From Tardiphaga sp. (GTDB lineage Bacteria; Pseudomonadota; Alphaproteobacteria; Rhizobiales; Xanthobacteraceae), in assembly GCF_028290785.1 (NCBI RefSeq), contig NZ_JAQGJD010000320.1, positions 1-36,356 of the forward strand: DNA of 36,356 bases. Direction: 5' to 3'. The notes beneath the pieces are model-generated. The model was not told the DNA's origin. It was given only the letters and a program-made list of their open reading frames with translations, and searched no databases. A program made the translations under genes and the position numbers. Positions 25,069 through 31,875 of the stretch are shown piece after piece. The stretch's first letter is position 1, and each line of letters starts with the position of its first letter.

Positions 25069-27561
25069 ATGCGTCTGCTGGTGCGGTTTTTGGGATTCTT
25101 GTTCGCCGCCGGGACCGTCGTGTTCCTGGTGGGCGTCGCCGCCGCTGCCGGCATGATCTGGCATTACTCCAAGGACCTGCCGGACTATTCGCAGCTGCAG
25201 GACTACGAGCCGCCGGTGATGACCCGCGTGCACGCCGCCGACGGCGCGCTGCTCGGCGAATATTCCAAGGAGCGCCGGCTGTACCTGCCGATCCAGGCGG
25301 TGCCAAAGCTGGTTATCAACGCCTTCCTCGCCGCCGAAGACAAGAATTTCTACGAGCATGGCGGCATCGATTATACCGGCATGGCGCGCGCCGCGGTGTT
25401 GTATGCCCAGAACTTCGGCTCCAACCGCCGGCCGCAGGGCGCCTCCACCATCACCCAGCAGGTCGCCAAGAACTTCCTGCTCACCAACGAGGTCTCCTTC
25501 ACCCGCAAGATCAAGGAAGCCCTGCTGGCGATGCGCATCGAGCGCGCCTATTCGAAGGATAAGATCCTCGAACTCTATCTCAACGAAATCTATCTCGGCC
25601 TCGGCGCCTACGGCATCGCCGCGGCGTCGCTGGTATATTTCGACAAGTCGGTGAACGAGCTGACGGTCTCGGAAGCGTCCTATCTGGCGGCGCTGCCGAA
25701 GGCGCCGTCGTCGCTGCATCCGGTGAAGAACCGCGACCGCGCCATCGAGCGCCGCAACTACGTGATCGACCGCCTGCTGGAGAACGGCTGGGTCAAGCAG
25801 GCCGACGCCGACAAGGCGCGCAAGGACGTGTTGACCGTCACCAGCCGCACCAATGCCGCGCACATCTTCGCCGGCGAATATTTCGCCGAGGAAGTCCGCC
25901 GCGACGTGTTCGAGCGCTACGGCGAGAAGAAGCTGTATGAAGGCGGCCTGTCGGTGCGCACCACGCTGGATCCGAAGCTGCAGATCATGGCGCGCAAGAC
26001 CATGACCAACGGCCTGATCAATTTCGACGAGGCGCATGGCTGGCGCGGCGCCAGCAACAAGATCGACATCACCGGCGACTGGGGCGTCAAGCTCGCCGAG
26101 GTCAAGGCACTGTCGGACATCGCGCCGTGGAAGCTCGCCGTGGTGCTCGAGACCAGCGACCAGTCGGCCCGGATCGGCTTCCAGCCCGGCCGCGAACTCG
26201 GCGGCGCCGTGCTCAAGGACCGCCAGACCGGCAACCTGACGCTCGATGGAGTGCGCTGGGCCAAGCCCACCACGGGTCCGATCAAGGGCAAGACGCCGAC
26301 GGCGGTGTCGCAGGTGCTCAACCCCGGCGACGTCATCTATGTCGATCCACTTCTGACCAAGGAGGGCACGGCGGTCGAGGGCCAGTTCCGGCTGCGGCAG
26401 TATCCCGAAGTGTCCGGCGCGATGGTGGCGATGGATCCGTGGACCGGCCGCGTGCTGGCCATGGTCGGCGGCTTCTCGTTCGACCAGAGCCAGTTCAACC
26501 GCGCCACCCAGGCCTATCGGCAGCCCGGTTCGTCGTTCAAGCCGCTGGTCTATTCGGCGGCGATGGACAACGGCTACACGCCATCGACGGTGGTGATCGA
26601 TGCGCCGCTGGAGATCGACCAGGGGCAGGGCGCCGGCGTCTGGCGTCCGGACAACTATTCGAGCGGCAAGTATCTCGGTCCGACTACTTTGCGCAACGCG
26701 CTGATGCGCTCGCTCAACACCGTGACGGTGCGGCTCGCCCAGGACGTCGGCATGCCGCTGATCGGCGAGTACGCCAAGCGGTTCGGCGTCTATGACGAAT
26801 TGCCGAACTATCTGTCCTATGCGCTCGGTGCCGGCGAAACCACGGTGATGCGCATGGTCACGGCGTATTCGATGTTCGCCAATGGCGGCAAGCGGGTGAA
26901 GTCGACGCTGATCGACCGCATCCAGGATCGCTATGGCCACACCATCTTCAAGCACGATCAGCGCGAATGCCGCGGCTGCGACGCACCGGATGGCTGGAAG
27001 AACCAGGCCGAGCCGCAACTGGTCGATCGCCGCGAGCAGGTGATCGATGCCATGACCGCGTACCAGATCACCTCGATGATGGAGGGCGTGGTGCAGGGCG
27101 GTACCGCGACCGTGATGCGCGACGTCGGCAAGCCGATCGCCGGCAAGACCGGAACCACCAACGAGGCCAAGGACGCCTGGTTCATTGGTTTCTCGCCGGA
27201 CGTCGTGATCGGTCTCTATGTCGGTTACGACAAGCCGCGCACCCTCGGCGCCAAGGCGACCGGCGGCGGCCTCGCCGCCCCGATCGCCCGCGACTTCATG
27301 AAGTTGGCGCTGGCCGACAAGCCGGCGGTGCCGTTCCGCGTGCCGGCCGGGATCAAGCTGATCCGCGTCGAGGCGAAGAGCGGCATGCGCGCCGGACCAG
27401 GCAGCGAAGGCCGCACCATCCTCGAAGCCTTCAAGCCGGGCACGGCGCCGCCGGACAATTACTCCGCGATCGGCGTCGCCGATGCCGACGGACGCTCCTT
27501 GCAGGTCTCGCCCGACACCGACCGCAGCTTCATGCGGCCGGGCACCGGCGGGCTGTATTAA
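25069..27561 (+). CDS. mrcA: Penicillin-binding protein 1A (bifunctional PBP)
   Basis: 830 residues. A short cytoplasmic start and membrane anchor (about 5-31) lead to the glycosyltransferase domain, with catalytic E90 in AAEDKNFYEHGGID and QGASTITQQVAKNFLL. An OB-type insert (about 320-440) precedes the transpeptidase domain, whose penicillin-binding motifs are S488-S-F-K491 (PGSSFKPLVY), the SLN triad in MRSLNTVTV, and K693-T-G-T (GKTGTTNEAKDAW). It polymerises and cross-links peptidoglycan. The ATG at 25069 was preferred over 25033 because MRLLVRFLGFLFAAG is the usual N-terminus of the family in this group; the ribosome-binding site is weak for both. The order rne, amiC, mrcA, prfB is common in Rhizobiales. 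A long hairpin follows the stop codon. Confidence 0.96.
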   Translation: MRLLVRFLGFLFAAGTVVFLVGVAAAAGMIWHYSKDLPDYSQLQDYEPPVMTRVHAADGALLGEYSKERRLYLPIQAVPKLVINAFLAAEDKNFYEHGGIDYTGMARAAVLYAQNFGSNRRPQGASTITQQVAKNFLLTNEVSFTRKIKEALLAMRIERAYSKDKILELYLNEIYLGLGAYGIAAASLVYFDKSVNELTVSEASYLAALPKAPSSLHPVKNRDRAIERRNYVIDRLLENGWVKQADADKARKDVLTVTSRTNAAHIFAGEYFAEEVRRDVFERYGEKKLYEGGLSVRTTLDPKLQIMARKTMTNGLINFDEAHGWRGASNKIDITGDWGVKLAEVKALSDIAPWKLAVVLETSDQSARIGFQPGRELGGAVLKDRQTGNLTLDGVRWAKPTTGPIKGKTPTAVSQVLNPGDVIYVDPLLTKEGTAVEGQFRLRQYPEVSGAMVAMDPWTGRVLAMVGGFSFDQSQFNRATQAYRQPGSSFKPLVYSAAMDNGYTPSTVVIDAPLEIDQGQGAGVWRPDNYSSGKYLGPTTLRNALMRSLNTVTVRLAQDVGMPLIGEYAKRFGVYDELPNYLSYALGAGETTVMRMVTAYSMFANGGKRVKSTLIDRIQDRYGHTIFKHDQRECRGCDAPDGWKNQAEPQLVDRREQVIDAMTAYQITSMMEGVVQGGTATVMRDVGKPIAGKTGTTNEAKDAWFIGFSPDVVIGLYVGYDKPRTLGAKATGGGLAAPIARDFMKLALADKPAVPFRVPAGIKLIRVEAKSGMRAGPGSEGRTILEAFKPGTAPPDNYSAIGVADADGRSLQVSPDTDRSFMRPGTGGLY

Positions 27562-27576
27562 ATCGAGAAGACCGGG

Positions 27577-27620
27577 TCCGGGACGAGGAGCGGCATTCCT
27601 ATGCTGCTCCTCGTATCCGG
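27577..27620 (+). terminator. Long hairpin after mrcA, possible terminator or mRNA-stabilising element
   Basis: ACGAGGAGCGGCAT pairs with ATGCTGCTCCTCGT (14 bp with one G-U pair) over the four-base loop TCCT; TCCGG and CCGGA extend the stem beyond a small bulge. No T-run follows, so it may end transcription only partly, or protect the mrcA 3' end. Confidence 0.45.
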
Positions 27621-27777
27621 GACCGTACCCAAAACATCGTAGCCGTACGTGCTGGCGGACAACCCCCGATCCGACCAAAGCCTAATTGCATCGGCGATCG
27701 GTCGAGGTAAATACTACCTGAAATTGCGAGTAACGCCGCCACGAGCCCTTTCCCGCCGCGGGGAGCAGGGAGTCCGG

Positions 27778-28206
27778 ATGATGCCAGACAACATCGCCGT
27801 GTTCGCCACGGTCATACTGCTGCTCCCGATGATCTACTTCCTGCTCGCGGCGCCCGCTTTTTTGCTGGTGAGCCTGGATATCCGATCTGTCGCATTGCTG
27901 ATGCGCGTGATGTTCAATGGCTATTTCCTGACCTTGGCCATTGCCGGCGCGGTCGGGGCGGTCGCGGTTGTCCTGGATGGTCGGCCGCTTCTGGCGGTCG
28001 GCATCGGCTTGGTCGCGGCGCTCGCGGCCGCGTCGCGCCGTTGGTTCTTGCGGCAGATCGATGCGCGGATCAGCGACAGGGATCCCGGCGATGCCGATGA
28101 CGCGCGCCGCCTTCGATGGTTGCATTGCGGCGGCATGCTGAGCAACGCGATCCAACTGGTCGCGCTCGTGGCCGCCATTCCCAGAATTGCAATCGTGCCG
28201 GCTTGA
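27778..28206 (+). CDS. Small hypothetical membrane protein
   Basis: About 142 residues. Adjacent ATGs at 27778 and 27781 are both usable; a GGGAG lies 5 or 8 bases upstream. Four hydrophobic segments are seen: AVFATVILLLPMIYFLLAAP, YFLTLAIAGAVGAVAVVLDG, PLLAVGIGLVAALAAASRRW, and LSNAIQLVALVAAIPRIAIV. A charged segment between the third and fourth (RQIDARISDRDPGDADDARR) probably faces the cytoplasm. I do not recognise the family and infer no function. It lies between mrcA and the cupin gene, both of which have their own signals. Confidence 0.75.
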   Translation: MMPDNIAVFATVILLLPMIYFLLAAPAFLLVSLDIRSVALLMRVMFNGYFLTLAIAGAVGAVAVVLDGRPLLAVGIGLVAALAAASRRWFLRQIDARISDRDPGDADDARRLRWLHCGGMLSNAIQLVALVAAIPRIAIVPA

Positions 28207-28328
28207 TCGGGTCTGACGGAAGAACTGCGGGCCGGGGTCCCCGGATCAGCGAGGCGGCATCCGGGATTGCATCGAAAATTTCCGTGTGGCTCCGCTCATG
28301 GGGCAACCTGGCTGAACGTGTCCAGCTC

Positions 28329-29066
28329 TCAGCCGCGCCTTCCGCCGACCGAGACGAACGCCATCAGACAGGGCTCCGGCAACGGGTTGCGCCAGCGATG
28401 CCGGGTGCCGTTCTGGACGATACAGTCGCCCTGGCGCAGATGCACTTTCTGTCCGTCGTCCAGCTCCAGCGTCATCTCGCCGCGAACCACGACCCCGTAA
28501 TCGATCGTGTCGGTCGTGTGCATGCCCGGCGCGCTGCGATCGAAATGGTTTCCCATGCCGGGGACTTTCTCCGACAATTCCCGCAATCCGCTCTCGAGCG
28601 TGACGCCCGGCGGCGGTTTCCAGCCGTCGGGTCGCTTCGGCGGATACGAGATCAGGCGAAACAACGTACCCCCCGGGCCGGGAAAGTCTCGCGTGCCGTT
28701 GAGCATCGGGTCGGGTTCCTGGCCGGTGAGCCGCGGCACGCCCTCGGTCATGTAAAGTTCGTAGAAGGTCAGACCGGGATTGGCGTCGATCTCGACCACC
28801 TTGGACGTGACGTCGAAGGACTTGAACACCGACTTGCCGGCATCGTCGCGGCCGGTCAGTGCCCGCCTGGGCGGCGGCAGCTCGCTGGCGTCTCTGGCTT
28901 GCGCGGGCGGTGACAGCGCGGCCAAGGCGCTGCCTCCGACCATCGCGGAAAGCGCCTGCAGCAGATGACGGCGATGTCCGTCTTCAGGTTGCTCGAAAGA
29001 GAACTCCGCGTCGTCCACCGGTTTGGTCGTGCTTCGTGACCACGGACGCCATGACAGCCAGCTCAT
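28329..29066 (-). CDS. Cupin-domain protein with Tat-like leader segment
   Basis: 245 residues. Residues 31-58 look like a twin-arginine-type or secretory leader set in from the N-terminus (HRRHLLQALSAMVGGSALAA, then SPPAQA), preceded by about 30 hydrophilic residues; export is therefore only possible, not certain. Residues about 85-175 are a region with no motif I recognise. Residues about 180-240 form a single cupin barrel: H183 and D189 lie in MHTTDTIDYGVVV, followed by GEMTLELDDG and the second motif GDCIVQNGTRHRWRNP with H223. A metal-dependent dioxygenase, isomerase or binding role is possible. GGAG lies about 8 bases before the ATG. It interrupts the mrcA-prfB order on the opposite strand. 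Confidence 0.82.
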   Translation of the reverse strand: MSWLSWRPWSRSTTKPVDDAEFSFEQPEDGHRRHLLQALSAMVGGSALAALSPPAQARDASELPPPRRALTGRDDAGKSVFKSFDVTSKVVEIDANPGLTFYELYMTEGVPRLTGQEPDPMLNGTRDFPGPGGTLFRLISYPPKRPDGWKPPPGVTLESGLRELSEKVPGMGNHFDRSAPGMHTTDTIDYGVVVRGEMTLELDDGQKVHLRQGDCIVQNGTRHRWRNPLPEPCLMAFVSVGGRRG

Positions 29067-29286
29067 CTATGTTCTCCGCTATTTCGAAAACTGAAAGACG
29101 ACGGATGAAGCATGACGCAGTTGCGTTCCCGTGGGGGCGATCGAGCTGCGGACTAAACCTCAGGTAGCGTCACTCAGAGCGGTAATTCTGTCAATCGTCG
29201 TTCCTGCACCACGATGCCGGGCGTCGCGACGGGTTGAAGTTCGGGGAGCGGGCGGCTACACGATGGGTCCATATTTGGATTGAGTC

Positions 29287-30418
29287 ATGCGCCCAGAATT
29301 CGAACGCCTCGTTGAAGAGATCAAGCAGTCAGTCGGGCTGCTGAGGAGGCATCTTTGACGTCGATGCAGCCACGGCACGCCTCGCAGAGCTGAACACGCT
29401 CGCTGAAGACTCCAATCTCTGGAACGATCCCCAGAAAGCCCAGAAACTGATGCAGGAGCGGACCTCGCTGGAGGATTCGCTCAGCGGCATCGGCCGAGTC
29501 ATGCGCGAGCTCGACGACAACGTCGAGATGATCGAACTCGGCGAGGCCGAGGGCGATGACGGCGTCGTGGTCGAGGCCGAGAACGCGCTGAAGGCGCTGA
29601 AGAAGGAAGTCGCGCGCCGCGAGCTGGAAGCGCTGCTGTCCGGCGAAGCCGACCGCTTCGATTCCTATCTCGAAGTACACGCCGGCGCCGGCGGCACCGA
29701 AAGCCAGGACTGGGCTTCGATGCTGCTGCGCATGTATACGCGCTGGGCGGAGAAGCACGGCTTCAAGGTCGAATATCTCGAAGAGACCGCCGGCGAAGAA
29801 GCCGGCATCAAATCCGCGACGATCCAGATCTCCGGCCACAACGCCTATGGCTGGCTGAAGACCGAGGGCGGCGTACACCGGCTGGTGCGAATCTCGCCTT
29901 ACGATTCCAACGCGCGGCGGCACACCTCGTTCTCGTCGGTGGCGATCTTCCCGGTGGTCGACAACACCATCAAGATCGACATCAACGAAAGCGACGTCCG
30001 CGTCGATACGATGCGATCCGGCGGCGCCGGTGGCCAGCACGTCAACAAGACCGAATCCGCGGTGCGGCTGACGCACATCCCGAGCGGCGTCGCGGTGGTC
30101 TGTCAGGCCGGCCGTTCGCAGCACAAGAACAAGGCTCAGGCCTGGGACATGCTGCGCGCCCGGCTGTACGAGATCGAGCTGAAGAAACGCGAGGCGCAGG
30201 CCGCCGCCGACCAGGCCGCCAAGACCGAGATCGGCTGGGGTCACCAGATCCGCTCCTACGTGTTGCAGCCCTACCAGATGGTCAAGGACCTGCGCACCGG
30301 CGTGCAGACCTCGGACACTTCCGGCGTGCTCGACGGCGACCTCGACGAGGTCATGGCCGCCACGCTGGCGCAGCGCGCCTTCGGCATCTCGCCGGGCGCG
30401 ATCGAGGATATGGACTAA
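29287..30418 (+). CDS. prfB: Peptide chain release factor 2, with programmed +1 frameshift
   Basis: 376 residues made from two frames: codons 1-23 from the ATG at 29287 reach an in-frame TGA at 29356-29358; a +1 shift skips T29356 and resumes with GAC at 29357. RF2 recognises UAA and UGA stops, so scarcity of RF2 at its own early UGA promotes the shift and restores supply. The catalytic GGQ is G248-G249-Q250 in [15 protein letters not shown]. The stop-reading tripeptide is S203-P204-Y205 where E. coli has SPF. A downstream ATG at 29450 in the second frame is not the true start. The next gene begins 3 bases after the stop and is probably co-transcribed. Confidence 0.96.
29344..29359 (+). promoter_or_regulatory. 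prfB programmed +1 frameshift site
   Basis: AGGAGG (29344-29349), a Shine-Dalgarno-like stimulator, stands three bases before the slippery CTT TGA C (29353-29359). The E. coli prfB signal has the same plan (AGGGGG, then CTT TGA C). Confidence 0.95.
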
Positions 30419-30421
30419 ACG

Positions 30422-31297
30422 ATGGCCCATGTCGCGTTCATCGGTTTGGGGCGCATGGGCCACGGGATGGCGGGCCGCTATCTCGACGCCGGCTTTACGC
30501 TCGCCGTGTGGAATCGCAGCAAGGCCAAGGCCGACGACCTGATCGCCCGCGGCGCCCGCTGGGCCGCTTCGCCGGCGGACGCCGCCGAGGGTGCCGACGC
30601 CATCGTCACCATGGTCGCCGACGACGCGGCGTCGCAGTCGGTGTGGCTCGGTCCGGACGGCGCGGCGACCGTGGCGAAGCCCAGCGCGTTCGCCATCGAA
30701 TGCTCCACGGTCTCGCATCGGCACGCCCTCGAACTCGGTGGCGCACTGACGTCGCGTGGTCTTCGCTATCTCGACTGTCCCGTCACCGGCCTGCCGGACG
30801 CCGCAGCCAGCGGAAAGCTGACCTTGCTGGTCGGCGCCTCGGCGGCTGACCTGGAGCACGCGCGGCCGTTCCTGACCCCGGTGGGATCGACGATCCGCCA
30901 TTTTGGTCCGGTCGGCTCCGGCACCGTCTACAAGCTGATCAACAACCTGATGGGCGCGATCCAGATCGCCGGCCTCGCCGAGGGCTTGGCCATCGCCGAA
31001 CAGGCCGGGCTCGACATGAAGCTGGTGCTGGAGTCGATCGAGCACGGCGTCACGGCCAGCCCCGGCGTGATCCGGCATTCGCGCCGCATGGTGGCGCGGG
31101 ATTTTGCCGGTGCAACCTTTACCGCGTCGCTGCGCCATAAAGACGCTTCTTATGCGGTCGCGCTGGCCGAGGGGCTGTTGCAGGATCCGCCGCTGGTCAG
31201 CCGCGCCGCGGTGCAAGCCTATGACAACGCCAAGGCTGTTGCGCCCGACGATGACGAGGCGAAGATGATCGAACTGATCTCGCGCCCAAAAGCGTAG
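30422..31297 (+). CDS. NAD(P)-dependent beta-hydroxyacid dehydrogenase
   Basis: 291 residues of the 3-hydroxyisobutyrate dehydrogenase superfamily. The N-terminal Rossmann fold shows VAFIGLGRMGHGMAGRYL with the GxGxxG loop and VWNRS at the end of the second strand. The substrate motif reads DCPVTGLPDAAASGKLTLLV, where many relatives have D-x-P-V-S-G-G. The catalytic lysine lies in GSGTVYKLINNLMGA. It oxidises a beta-hydroxy acid such as 3-hydroxyisobutyrate, 2-(hydroxymethyl)glutarate or tartronate semialdehyde; the substrate cannot be told, and the altered VTGLP suggests an unusual one. It starts 3 bases after prfB stops, so it probably shares that transcript; no functional link is evident. 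Confidence 0.9.
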   Translation: MAHVAFIGLGRMGHGMAGRYLDAGFTLAVWNRSKAKADDLIARGARWAASPADAAEGADAIVTMVADDAASQSVWLGPDGAATVAKPSAFAIECSTVSHRHALELGGALTSRGLRYLDCPVTGLPDAAASGKLTLLVGASAADLEHARPFLTPVGSTIRHFGPVGSGTVYKLINNLMGAIQIAGLAEGLAIAEQAGLDMKLVLESIEHGVTASPGVIRHSRRMVARDFAGATFTASLRHKDASYAVALAEGLLQDPPLVSRAAVQAYDNAKAVAPDDDEAKMIELISRPKA

Positions 31298-31461
31298 CAG
31301 CGAAGACGCGTTCCGCGCGTGCGGTGACAGCGTTTTTCGACGTTCCGCCTTCCCTTCGATTTCGTCGCCGATATGATGGGCGGGCCGGAACCCAAAATGG
31401 GTGCGCCGGCTTGTCGTGGCGCCGCGCCATGCGGCGTTGAATTCAACAAAGCGGGGGCGTC

Positions 31462-31872
31462 ATGAAGATCATTCCTATCCTGGTTATAGGTGCGGCATTG
31501 ATGCTGGCCGGCTGCGGTCGCGATCCTGGACCGGCCGGTCCGAAGGGTGAGACGGGCGCGCAGGGCCCGGCGGGTCCGCAGGGCGCGCAAGGCGTGCAGG
31601 GCATTCCCGGTGTGCAGGGCCAGGCCGGCGCTCAAGGTCCACAGGGACCGCAGGGCGCTCCGGGGGCTGCCGGCGCACCGGGGGAGAAGGGCGAGAAAGG
31701 CGAAAAGGGCGACGCTACGCCGGTCAATCTCCGCGCCGTTCAGGCCGATGGCTCGGTGAGCTGCGAAGCCAATGAGACGCTGGTGTCGGTGTTTTGTCCA
31801 AGTGGCGGCGCGCCGGACGGCATGAAGTGCGCGACTTCGCCGACCGTCGGCCTCTGCCTCAAGAAGCCGTAA
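31462..31872 (+). CDS. Collagen-like lipoprotein
   Basis: 136 residues. [19 protein letters not shown] is a lipoprotein leader with lipobox L15-A-G-C18, so the mature protein starts with lipidated C18. Residues 23-85 are 21 uninterrupted collagen Gly-X-Y triplets, including GPA, GPK, GPQ, GIP and three GEK in a row. The C-terminal part (about 86-136) is a small globular cap with four cysteines in [19 protein letters not shown] and [16 protein letters not shown], probably two disulfides. It likely trimerises at the membrane or cell surface. GGGGG lies just upstream of the ATG. It converges on the carbamoyltransferase gene with a 3-bp gap. Confidence 0.88.
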   Translation: MKIIPILVIGAALMLAGCGRDPGPAGPKGETGAQGPAGPQGAQGVQGIPGVQGQAGAQGPQGPQGAPGAAGAPGEKGEKGEKGDATPVNLRAVQADGSVSCEANETLVSVFCPSGGAPDGMKCATSPTVGLCLKKP

Positions 31873-31875
31873 GCC

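Noticed and set aside
24964..27678. A 904-residue minus-strand frame opposite mrcA
   Set aside because: Arg/His/Asp-rich shadow of the PBP1A gene, with no recognisable domain.
29107..29129. GGAAC upstream of the cupin gene on the minus strand as an EcfG promoter
   Set aside because: No CGTT occurs 16 or 17 bases downstream.
29450..30418. prfB as a simple gene starting at the ATG 29450
   Set aside because: It would lose the N-terminal domain; the 23-codon leader and frameshift site directly upstream are classical for RF2.
29321..31216. A 631-residue minus-strand frame opposite prfB and the dehydrogenase
   Set aside because: Both plus-strand genes have catalytic motifs; this frame has none.
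31395..31425. GGAAC upstream of the collagen-like lipoprotein gene as an EcfG promoter
   Set aside because: The bases at 16-17 spacing read GGCT/GCTT, not CGTT.
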